A DNA stretch of 64,000 nt from Metallyticus violacea. Taxonomy: Eukaryota; Arthropoda; Insecta; Mantodea; Metallyticidae. The DNA is taken from NCBI GenBank assembly GCA_030762175.1, contig CM060843.1, positions 113,613,369-113,677,368 of the forward strand. The letters run 5' to 3'. The translations under genes and the position numbers were made by a program. Positions 1 through 10,595 of the stretch are shown here, one piece after another; position 1 is the stretch's first letter; each line of letters opens with the position of its first letter. The notes under the pieces are model-generated. The model ran no database searches. It worked only from the letters and a program-made list of their open reading frames with translations, and was not told the DNA's origin.

Positions 1-697
1 GTGTTAGCATGTAATTGCAAGAACGCTTAGTCACGTTTCGCTGAGGGGGAAGAGAGTCTTTGAAAGCCATCTAGTAGTGGTTTCCATCCACTTTGACTAA
101 ATACGGGGGACTTTTTAAGTGTTTAGTCATTCCTCGCGTGATGAGTTTTTAATTCTTCAGCTTGCAAATCAGAAACACGATTAAACATTACTTACTTTAT
201 TTTATCATTTACCACTGCGATATGAAAACTAAACAAAATATATAAACATGATTTGCAATCTTACAAATAACGTATCTTAAAGTTTTAAATTGAGAACTGT
301 GATTATTTACGAAAATGCTGTATTTGTTTATTTTAATTAAACTAACAGCCTCTAGTGACAATAATGAAGTAGGGCACCCGGAAGGGGTTTGGGTTCGAAA
401 TATTGCTTTTTCTTTTTTGCATTTAAAAATCCGAAAAGTAGGACTAATAATTTTGAATAGACTTTTTTTTTCAGTTTTGGCCATTTAAATTCTTGAATGC
501 AGTATTTTAAATGTATTATATGTAAAATAGCAACTAGGTACAATATGATTGGAGGCACACTTAGCAATTGGAACAATTGAACATTTGGTAAGAAATCATT
601 AGGCCTTTTACAGGTAAGGTGCTGCATGAGTATCGGATATGAACGATTGGTACATTAACAAGTTATGACAAAATACTGACCTGAAGATTAGGAATTC

Positions 698-1206
698 TGT
701 TTCATTTGTGGACGCCCTTTAACATCTCAGGTCATCAGCCTTCCATTCAATTTAGCGCGTGAAACCGCCTGCAAATTTTGCTCAGGGGTCTCTTCTTTCA
801 GGTTTGAGGTTCTTTCTTCGTGCCGCAAATCTACGACATGGGACCCACTGGCTTTACTTTCCTTCCGAAGGAAACCATACTAGCAATTTTACGCCCGAAA
901 AAATCCATGGACCTTGGCCGTTATTGACCCGCGATCTTTAACATCTCAGGTCATCAGCCTCCCATTCAATTCAGCGCGTGAAACGGCCTGTAAATTTTGC
1001 TCAGGAGTCTCTTCTTTCAGGCTTGAGGTTCTTTCTTCGTGCCGCAAATCTACGACATGGGACTCACGGGCTTTACTTTCCTTTCGAAGGAAACCATGCT
1101 AGCAATTTTATGCCCGAAAAATCCATGGACCTTGGCCGTTATTGACCCGCGATCTTAGGTTTATGAGGCCAAGCATGGTTACCACTAGACCACCAGGACC
1201 GACGAA
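698..1206 (-). mobile_element. tRNA-derived SINE (SINE-2) with duplicated body
   Basis: Read on the minus strand, the element starts near 1206 with a tRNA-like head. The A box (TGGTCTAGTGGTAACC) is clear and the B box is decayed, ending in GGTCAATAAC. A body shared with copies at 14941-15225 and 24547-24824 follows, and it ends near 698 in the family tail that reads like GGACGCCCTTTAACATC on the plus strand. SINEs are transcribed by Pol III and copied by a partner LINE. This copy is unusual because most of the body occurs twice in tandem. The 698 border is approximate and I see no clear target-site duplication. Confidence 0.8.
720..1157. repeat. 219-bp tandem duplication inside SINE-2
   Basis: Two units, 720-938 and 939-1157, both begin TAACATCTCAGGTCATCAGC and end at the B-box region GACCCGCGATCTT. 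By eye they differ at about a dozen positions, so they are roughly 94-95% alike. Only the second unit is joined to the A-box half of the head. Confidence 0.88.
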
Positions 1207-4200
1207 GATTGGGAAGGGATATTCTAAAGATAATACGTTAGTTTGCGACTTGAGTATTTGGTGATGGGATCTATTGAATTTAGAATGGTTTACATGGTGG
1301 AAAGGTGCAATTTTTTAAAATGGAAGCAGAAAATGTTTGGTTTTAAAATATTTGTTCCGAGGTTGACATTGGTGTGGTCAAAAGGGGAACCCCATTAAAT
1401 CAGAAATATATTAAAATTTATCTTAAAATTAAAACATCAAGAAACAAACCTACATGGGCGTTGCGAGACTGATAATGGTGTCACTAACAACGATAAAAGT
1501 GTCGCCTCTGTAATATTGTCATGACCATCGTGGCCAACGGACTTATTTACAATATGTAGCAAAGGCGTGTAGTCACCACATTTTTCTCAGAGTCTTTGAG
1601 ATCAACTGTTTATTAGAGATAGATACTCTGTCTAACCGCACCAATAATATTTTAGCTAAACCCGGTGTAGTTAACGGTCAAAATTTAGCTGTAGACATCT
1701 CTTTCAGCACCCAAATTTTGAGGGAAAAAGTCTGAATGGAAAAAATTCACTTTTAGATGCACCTTGCAGTTCATTTCTTTATTTCATTATAGTACCATTA
1801 AATATTCTTATTGTTCATCCTTTCTATTATCAAGAAACCCTTCTACCACTGTCCTGAAAGCACGACAGACTGCCAGTCCCACATTTGTTAGCTAACTTTC
1901 AAAAGTTTCGTCTTTTAAACGCTTCCTTATCTATGGGCCAACGTAACTGCCCTCCTTCAGCTTTGTATATGCCAAACTGGGAAATAAATCATGACGTTTC
2001 CTACAGACTGTAATTCTGGTAGTTTCAGCAAACATATTGCGCTGTTGCAACCCTGAGCCCAAGATCTCTGCTTGTTTTTATCCCAAAATTTAAATCCCCA
2101 CTAGACCATCTTGATTGATTAAACAGCTGTATCACCTTTCTATCGGTGGAAGGTTCGTAAACATAACAAAATGATCTGGATAATTACGACACTGACATAT
2201 CTCACTTATATCGACATCGACCAACAATAGCTCCATTATCTTGCTTTAAAGAACTACAGCACGCTAAATCATCAAACCAAAATTCCAAACTAAAGTTTCA
2301 CTCAGAACGACTTTAAAAGAATACGTTTATCAGTATATTTATGTCTTGTTATTTACACTGCTTTTCACCGCAAACTTTTTGGTAATAATGGTGTACGTAA
2401 CACACACGCACAATAAGTTTAGGGATTAGGGAATTCAACAACTGCAAGCATTATCAAGTGCAATAATTATATTATAAACTGTATATAATTATTTATTTAG
2501 TCATTCGTAAGTAACAAAGCCTTAGTATACACCGTATATACCGTATTGCTTTTGCTATAGTCAGCAATCGCATATAAATAAAAACTGAGATCTGATAGGC
2601 TAATTTAAAGGATATATTTGGTTTCTAGGTAACAAAAGTATAAGCAATAGTCATTATTGAGCCGGAGGTGAAAATCGTGTTCTCTAGTGTAATTTGTACA
2701 TAGTGAAATGCTGATGAATTGGTTAAATCTACACTAAGCCGGCATATAAAACAAAGATTATTTTTATTCTACGCTCGATTTATTTTGTTGTCATTATCAA
2801 TAATTGTAACACGAGCATTGCTAATAAGTTCACTTCCGCTTGCAAGCTACGGCATCTCAAATCAAAGCAGTTGGTTATTATTTCGATTATGCTCAATTAT
2901 AGACGGGTATATTATTGCACTTTGTTGTATTCAGTTCCTGCTAATTGGCATACCTATAATAATACTTAATGACAGAGTACCGTGAGTGGCTAACAAGTTG
3001 GCTTTAGCCAGAGAGGATTTTGGATTACATCAGCCCGCCATTGCATTGCATTGTTGTTGAATAGCAGTTTTATTGTTGAAGAATATTAGCAACGCACTGC
3101 GTCTCAGTCTGCTGCAAGCCTTCCTATCAGTTGTTGAACTCAAATTGAGTATAAAAAGAGAAGAAAAAGGATTTAAAAGAAAAATGTATGATAATTTAGT
3201 TACCAGTTAATATAGAGGGACAGGAATAGGCACTTCTTGTCTCTCGCAACTTGGTACGTCTTTAAATGCCATCATTGTAAGCTTATGCATTACCAGAGCC
3301 ATCCCATCTACTTCTATTTCTGTTCGTAATGAAATCCCGAAACTTGTACTCCTCACAAGTTGAACATAAAAGTGCATGTTATGAATCCAAGAAATGATCA
3401 TGATGTGAAGCTATTAATGGAAACTTAAGACTCCAGATGAAAGTTACAACTTTGCGCTACTAATAGGAAGGTATTTCAAAAGAAATTGGCTTAAACAATT
3501 TAAATGATTGAGCTATAGTGACTGAGTGAAGGAGCTCTTTGTCGAATTTGATTTTGTTTTCTTCCATTGAGGGAGGACGAGGAGGTAAAAACTAGGAAAT
3601 TTGGTGCAAAAGTCCTTCATAAACTGGAAGAGCACTTTTGAGTGCTGCTGTTCTCATGAACAAACTCATTATTACAAACGTTACAGTACAGCAGCGGAAA
3701 AAATACACAATATTTTGGAGAGTCTCCACAGTACGCATATGAAGTGAGTGAAAAAGGCTGACAATAAACTTAATCATATAAAAGGTAAAGTTTTGTGGGT
3801 GTCAAAATAGTGCTCTAAGAGAACAAGGGGACTCAGGACCATCAATTATAGATTCAGGTGAAAATAACGGGAATTTTCGTGCGTTGTTAAGATTTACGGT
3901 TGATGATTAGGATGACATTTTATAAGAATATTTGAAACCATGTCTATTGAATGGTTAATACATTAGCTCCCAAATTAAAAACGAAGTATATGATATATAT
4001 GAGAATTTAATTGTTGAGAAAATATTAGGTAATAAAGAATGCAGATAGAGCTGATATTGACGGCAAGGAACAGTTTCGTTGTGTGTTCGTTTTGTTGCGG
4101 GACAAGAAAGGTAATTTAATATTCGTGAAGATTTTTAAAAATTGTTTCCGCTACAAATACATATTCAGATTTAGCAGAAGTTTGTTCCAAAATATCCCAA

Positions 4201-4468
4201 ATGTTATAAATATTTTTTTTTTAAAAAATGTGAACTTATATATAACTTACTGAGTTTTATCTTCCTCGAAGTATTCCACCCCTTTGTTGAATCTCTTTCC
4301 CAATGACTTATCAGCTTTTGAAAGCAGTCCTGATAGCGTTTTTGCGATTGTGTGCAAATATTTCCCCTATTTTCCTTTCATCATGCATTTTCCTGAAAAG
4401 AGGTTTATAATCCAGAGGAATATAGAAGTTTAAGAAAAACAGACATTTTATTATTTGTACAATGGAGC
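1207..4468. other. AT-rich non-coding stretch
   Basis: No gene is recognisable. The open frames are at most 88 codons, overlap on both strands and have no family motif. The only link to the rest of the window is CGCACCAATAATATTTTAGC at about 1637-1656, which recurs at 43.8-43.98 kb. Confidence 0.6.
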
Positions 4469-4482
4469 ACGCATCTGTCCTA

Positions 4483-4765
4483 CTGCCACCGGTGGCCGAG
4501 GTCGTTAAGGCGCGGATTCGTGATCTGGAGGTCTGGGGTTCGAATTCCACCAGGACCGTCCTCTCTGATTAAGGTTTTTTCCAGGTTTTTCTTAGTTCTC
4601 ATAATGACAAATGCCGGGGAGGTACCCTAAACTTAGATCTGGAACTTCCTTCATTCATAAAAAAATCCTTTTCTAGTTTTTCGTTTCATATATAATCAGT
4701 GTTCATCGCCTGTGGTGCCTCAGTAGTAAAAACGGGCGTTAAATACATTCAATAAATAAATAAAA
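4483..4765 (+). mobile_element. tRNA-derived SINE (SINE-1) with target-site duplication
   Basis: The head carries an A box (GGTGGCCGAGGTCGTTAAGG) and a B box (GGTTCGAATTCC) like those of a Ser/Leu-type tRNA. The body has the family phrases AATGCCGGGGAGGTACCCTA and CCTGTGGTGCCTCAGTAGTA, then AACGGGCGTTAAATAC and an AATAAATAAATAAA tail. It is flanked by ACGCATCTGTCCTA (4469-4482) and ACGCATCTATCCTA (4766-4779), which match at 13 of 14 positions. This marks LINE-type insertion. It is one of eight SINE-1 copies seen in the window. Confidence 0.92.
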
Positions 4766-5378
4766 ACGCATCTATCCTAAAACTGAAAGAAAAATCTGCT
4801 TAATAATGCGCTATTTTAATTTATATGCAAACTCAAGAAATAGGAAAGTACAGAACGAAGTCATGGTACACAGGTAGCGTCCTACAAAGTAAGAAACGCT
4901 AAAAAAAGCAAAGAGCGTGATATAGCAACACAGAATACATAAGGAAAACTTGTTATAAGTCATTGCTACAAGACTTTAGAAATAACTGTGTTGTTCAAGA
5001 AAATAGAGGAAGAGACAGCTCTATAAAACTTTAAGACAAAGTATTATAAGCAATTAAATAAAGCACCAGCTGAGAATAAAATTGTTAAAATTTCCAGGTT
5101 TGTTGATTACAGCATTTCCAAAATAATTGCTGGTATGGATGCAAATTCTGTACAATATGAACAAGAAACAACAATTAATTATCTAAAAAGAGAACAGGAA
5201 TGAATGTACTAACCACTTGTAATGAAAACATGATACAAAATATTATTAAATAACATAGTAAAATTTATATCAGAATTCTTCCTAAGAAAATCTTGTATGG
5301 ATGCTCACAAGTGTTCTGAAAATAAGTGTAACTAAACAAATTAATCCCCTCCCCATACACACACAACACGCTCACGCG

Positions 5379-5830
5379 TCCTATTTAGACTACGAAAAAA
5401 CGTTCGATTTAGTGAACAGAGAGAATTATAAACTGTTGTGGAAAGTAATGGATAGCAATACCATGTCATAAATTGCTTTAAAAGTTATGTTTGAATTCAG
5501 CAGTAAAATGCACATATAATGATAAGAAACCAGTCAATAACGAGGATATAAGAAAAGAATGTAATACAAAAAATGTAAAACAAATACGACGCGGAAAAAA
5601 AAAAGAAGAAAGAAAATTATGTTGAATTATAAGGGCAAGTCTTTTCCTGTTTTAGCATATGGAAGCGATAGCTGGATTTTGAGAAACGAAATAAGAATAC
5701 AATGAGCAGAAATCAGTTCCTGAGAAGATTAAGAGTATCATTGATCAATATGATCAAGGCAGACAAAGCAAGGGATGAAGCTATCTATGACATCAAAAAA
5801 TTGCATTTGGCACATAATAAATTCAACGTT
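5379..5830 (+). pseudogene. LINE reverse-transcriptase (ORF2) remnant
   Basis: Short frames in this interval read as successive parts of a LINE ORF2 broken by shifts and stops. Frame 5379-5471 gives SYLDYEKTFDLVNRE, the palm-domain block seen in LINEs as (F/Y)xDYEKAFDSVNR. Frame 5647-5706 gives PVLAYGSDSWILRNE, the post-palm YGSETW-type block. The next frame gives FLRRLRVS with KARDEAIYDI, like the downstream (R)FLRR...R.E.I segment. The order and strand are right for one element. Sequence between the blocks is missing or decayed, so the copy is dead. The class could be an RTE/BovB- or CR1-like LINE, and I cannot tell which. The upstream stretch 4780-5378 may belong to the same element but shows no readable block. 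Confidence 0.75.
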
Positions 5831-8800
5831 TATTTATTTATTTATTTTTTAAAGTTTTTTTAACCAACTTAGTTGTGACCAGAGCTCACAAACGTGAGGT
5901 TTAAATAATTGACAGCAACGTTCTTTATACAAACAGTGAAAGAAAGGGATTCTCTAGTGTGAAATCCTCTGGAACTGGGTAAAAATGTATACTGAAAAGA
6001 AATTTCACTATCACTGTTTGTTGCTTCTCTTCCCTTAACGGTTCCCTCTTGTGGAGATGGGAGTGTGGGGCGGATAATAACAAACCCATTGTAACTACCA
6101 TCTCAGGAGAATAGTCACCCCTACCGCTAGTGTCAGGAGCAGGTGCATTGGTCACGACACATACTGAGATGTAGGACTCCCAACCTCTGGTGGCTGGGAA
6201 ACATTTCAAATGATTCAGTATCAACATATAGCTGATGCATGTAACAAACATTTTAAAACAAACTGGAACAAAACAATATGTTCATTATAAAGGGATTTCA
6301 TTTCAATTTGTTTTTTTTTTTTTTTTTTTTTGTCTGAATATCTACTAGTTTAAAGTAAATTTAATTTTACAAAACAAACAAAAGCAAAAAACGTAAATTG
6401 ATATTATTATAAAGATAAATTTAATGCCTGTGTTGATTACATATTAGGTACCCTCATTTCCAGTCGCTTCACTTTGAAATTTCAATGGACACCCTTAACT
6501 TTTGATGCTTGAATCTTTAGAAGAATACTATTGCTTTTTAATCTTGTTTTACATCTTTATCTGCCCACCTAGACATATTAATGCTTTAATTTGGATATAA
6601 TAAAAACAAATCCGTTTAAAAGCAAAAAATAAAAAAAGTATTTATAGGTATTTCAAAATATAATTTTTAGTAAGACAGTCTATTTGGAAACACCTGGCTA
6701 TACCTTTATATTTTGGGGTATACACAATTTTGAAACAATTTTTACCACAACGAAAATATTACATTAAAGGTTCAATAGTATTTTGTTTTATTCTATTCGA
6801 ATTCAAACAACAATAACAACAGTACAGGTTCTCAGGAAAGGCTTTAAAAAAAAAAAAAAGATGTTATAACAATTACATTCTGAGCATAAAAAGGGTTTGT
6901 CATTTGACATTTCAAAATAAAGTTGGCTCGGAGTGAGAGGATGAAACCTAAAATTGAATCATATTTGTTTTTAAACTTTATCCTCACTAACTAAATAGAC
7001 GTTTTATTTAAATTAAATTGACATTACATGGGTTATTCATACTGGGAATTTTTAAAATAAAAGCTATATATATAATTTACTAACAGATAAAATACGAATG
7101 AATTTCTACTATTAAAGAATGGCAAGTAGAAGAAGATTTTCATTTTTGTATAATTTGTTGCTGTCATCACATCTTCATTTACAGTCTAAGGAGAACCCTT
7201 TTTATTTCCTTAACGCTGATATTCCACTATTATGGCAGATACGTCTTTAAAATTTATTAAAGCTGTGGTTCTGTAGACATTTCTTTTAGAACTTAGCTGA
7301 TATATGACAAGTGTAGAAAGAACACTTTTTTGTGTAATTTTGAGCGTATTCGTAAATAAGAACTCAAATCCGCGATCAAAGAACTTCCATCAGGCTTACA
7401 AAATAAGATCTAGTTTACCGGTAGGTCTACATATGCTACACTCGCTCGATTGGACATTGAATTAAGCGGATTATATGCTGGATGCCGCCTGTTTCGAAAA
7501 TCGATACGACAGGATATTCTATGGGATACAATATATATATACCATAGGAGTGCTGAAAGATGATTTTAGCGCAGTCACAAGCCCGGGCATAGCAAAAGAA
7601 CAATTTGTTATACAATTGACGGAATATGTCTGTTATTCTAAAGGATTTATATTCTTTTTGTAGATGCAATACATTACCTGTTATGTATGTATTACAGGAA
7701 ATGCACACATTTACAGAGTCGTGTATTTCCATCACTTAAAGGAATAACGTTGACCAGAGTACTCCAGAGCTTTCTTGTCTCTCTCAGTTTAAAGTGGTTT
7801 TTATCGCACTCGTTGAATTATTTATGAACTTGCAGCAACGCTCTCTCTTAGTCTCAAAACTTGGCATTACTTTTAATGTGATGTACTTTTTGCGTTATTA
7901 TTTTAATTTTCTTTTTGCATATACAATCGTTATAGAACAAGCAGGACTATACTATAAAGTATTAAATTTTATATATGTAATTTATTCAGAAGATTCGAGA
8001 ATTTATCCCCAAACTCTATGCCTGACCTATTTCTAATTTATCTAAACACTTATTTCGTGGTACAAGACTGTAATTGCTGTTAAATTTAATAAATCATTGC
8101 ATTATATCATAATAGCTGTTAAAATAGCAAAATAACTTTTCTTTAATGTTAACCTTTCCTGTCTGAACAAGCTTTCAATAACGTGTCTATAATAAGACAG
8201 ACAGAAAATATTTGAGCGAGTGATTCGGTAATGTACCCAAAAAGTTTTGTTTGCACGGAGCGATCCAATAAATAAGAACTAACTAACGACCTTTTTCCAC
8301 TGAGCGTGGTCACACGTGTTGACAGGAGGAAGGTCACGCTCTAGCTTCTTACTGTCCGTGTGGACCTGACAGTGGTTGAGTTCAGTTCAATTATCATGAG
8401 TGAGGTGTTATGCTCTGTATTTATTTTTCATATGTATGCCTCAGTCAGTAAGCTCTCGTTGAAATCATCAGGCCCTACAACAATGTATAATATTAATAAA
8501 TTTCATGCCACTACTATTGTTCAGACTAAGAAACCTAACACATAACGTAGTTCTCACCGAAGAAACATTAGATGACATTGGCTATCATTTAGTGATCGCG
8601 CTGGACTAATGTCAATGTAACGAAGATTTTGCACTGATATAACTTAAGGAGATGCTCAAATACTTGCCTAGGGCTACTTACTTGAAATGTAATTGTTTCC
8701 AGTTACACTTCAGTTATAAGGTGCCCCGTATATACTTTCCAAGCATATAAAAAATTAAAATGGTAGGGGTATGGCGGAGATATGGAATATTACTAGTAAT

Positions 8801-9881
8801 ACACACACAGTTATTTATAGAAATGGCAACATATTGGTCCGTATCGTATTCAGAACATCTTTATGAGTCCACGTGTCACATTGCATTCTCTTCTGGTTCA
8901 GGACACTGACAGCATATTCATCACCAGATCTTGATACTCCATTTTATCAGAAATGTTGGAATCAATGGCTTCTTTGCATTTTAGGGGCGTTTTAAATATT
9001 TTCTTCACCCACAATCCCCTGTGGCAGAACCCCATTCCTTTTCTCTTCCCTAGCTTACTGGCTTTTGTCATTAGAAATGAATCTCATTCTTCCTTTGCCT
9101 TTGATCTGGCTGTAGGCGTTCATTGACTCAGCATTAGACTTGCTGTGGAAAGATAAAATAAATCTAGGATGACGTCATTCTTTCAGCAATTAGAACCACT
9201 TCCGCGTCAGAGTTATTAATTACAGTATGTAAGTGATAAAGTTTACTCTAGTGTATTGTATTGAAATATTACCATAGAAAGAAAAAAAAAAAAAGAAATA
9301 AATCTACAGGAAAAATCCCCATACTACAGAAGAAATTGAAGAATATATCAGGGAAATTTTTTGAAGCATTGGACGTTTACGAGTTTGTGCAGATCTCATT
9401 AAAATAAATCATAAATATGTTACTGTAAATAGACACTACTTCGAACACCTCCTATAACACAAGTTAGTATTCATTATTAAATAAATAAAAATTGTGTGTG
9501 GTATTTTTGAGCAAAGGTGTGGTAATAGAGGGTAATTTGGCCGGTGAAGGACTGGCATTACCTTGCGCAACTTGGGTTCAGCTGTGGCCTCAAGTCAAAA
9601 ATAGCACTGTACATATTTATTGTATGTAAAACTGAAAGAATTATGATATAAATGAATAAGCAGATTTGAAATAATTTAAATAAAAAAATTAAAAACCACG
9701 TTTTTATTTTCTTAGCAGAATAAAAGTTTGATACTTATTCAAAAAAATAGAAAATTTAAAACTAAATTATAAATGAACTAAAAAGTATAAAACAATTCAT
9801 CGTAGCCAAATGCAGATTTATAACACCATGCAAATTCATAATCTCATAAACTTATTTAGAAAAATTCTTCCAAACGAAAAA
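5831..9881. other. AT-rich non-coding stretch with homopolymer runs
   Basis: No recognisable gene. It holds a poly-T run at 6311-6331, a poly-A run at about 6846-6859 and a second A-rich run near 9282-9294. The open frames at 5925-6251 (minus) and 7436-7735 (minus) match no family I know and carry no domain motif. The segment 8860-9180 is less AT-rich but equally unassigned. Confidence 0.55.
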
Positions 9882-9982
9882 CGTGGGGTGCATGCAACAG
9901 TTTGTCTGAACCTTTTGTGTGATTAATTTAAACTACAAATACCCTTACAGTTATTAATTTTATCTATTGCATGCACCCCACG
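9882..9982. repeat. 101-bp element bounded by a perfect 16-bp inverted repeat
   Basis: CGTGGGGTGCATGCAA at 9882-9897 is mirrored exactly by TTGCATGCACCCCACG at 9967-9982. The 69-bp interior is AT-rich and shows no further pairing that I can see. It may be a very short inverted-repeat element or a stem-loop. No target-site duplication is obvious. Confidence 0.8.
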
Positions 9983-9998
9983 CTTAGACTTGAACTTG

Positions 9999-10130
9999 GA
10001 GGACAGCACAGTAGTTCAGCTCAGCCCGGAAGGCTGAAGATCCATGGTTCGAATCCCAGTGGTGACCCAACATTTTCAGGTCTTATCCTTCCCCTCCAAC
10101 TAATTCCTACACACAACTACTGTGAAAAAC
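9999..10130 (+). repeat. tRNA-like repeat, possible SINE head
   Basis: It contains an exact B-box sequence, GGTTCGAATCC at 10046-10056, preceded by TAGTTCAGCTCAG, which resembles the TAGCTCAG start of a tRNA A box. The segment between, with CCCGGAAGGCTGAAGATCC, does not fold as a normal tRNA arm set. It is unlike SINE-1 and SINE-2, so it may be a further tRNA-derived family present once here. The borders are uncertain. Confidence 0.45.
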
Positions 10131-10149
10131 TATATATACTTTTTTGATT

Positions 10150-10410
10150 TGTGTTTAACGCCCGTTTTTACTACTGAGGCATAGGCAGTGGACACTGATG
10201 ATACATGAAATGAAATGGTAAATTGGGAAAGAATTTTTGTTTTATTAATGGAAGGAAGCGTTTCAGGTACCTCCCCGGCATTTGCCATATATGAGGACAG
10301 GATAACCTGGAGAAAATCTCAGTCATGGAGGACAGTTCTGGTGGGATTCGAAGCCCCAGACCTCCCGCTCACGAGTCCGTGCCTTAATGACCTCGGTCAC
10401 TCGTAACGGT
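10150..10410 (-). mobile_element. tRNA-derived SINE (SINE-1)
   Basis: On the minus strand the head is near 10410 and retains GACCGAGGTCATTAAGGC and GGCTTCGAATCCCACCAG, slightly decayed A and B boxes. The body has the family GGCATTTGCC and GAGGTACC blocks in reverse complement, and the tail is GTTTAACGCCCGTTTTTACT on the plus strand at about 10152-10171. The head end directly abuts the foldback repeat that begins at 10411. Confidence 0.88.
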
Positions 10411-10547
10411 GAGAAAAAGGATAAAACACATGGAAAGTTAAAGGATGAGTATCGCAATATTTTGAACAGCTCATGTTCTTCTTTCCGGCTGTTCGAAATA
10501 TTACGATACTCAGTCTGTAACTTTCTTAGTGTTTTATCATTTTTCTG
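10411..10547. repeat. 137-bp foldback (long imperfect inverted repeat)
   Basis: The arms 10411-10470 and 10488-10547 are 60 bp each, are complementary without gaps at about 50 of 60 positions, and are separated by a 17-bp loop. Pairing is best next to the loop: 10446-10470 pairs with 10488-10512 with two differences. As RNA it would make one long hairpin. Candidates are a foldback/MITE-like transposon, a precursor of small RNAs, or a local duplication in inverted orientation. The outer edges touch a SINE-1 head (10410) and lie 10 bp from a (TA)n tract. Confidence 0.87.
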
Positions 10548-10556
10548 CTTATCTAG

Positions 10557-10557
<1 letters not shown>

Positions 10558-10592
<35 letters not shown>
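10558..10592. repeat. (TA)n microsatellite
   Basis: A pure TA run of about 17 units lies just after the foldback repeat. Confidence 0.97.

Positions 10593-10595
<3 letters not shown>

Noticed and set aside
6311..6331. Poly-T run as the tail of a retrocopy on the minus strand
   Set aside because: No gene-like sequence or target duplication follows it.
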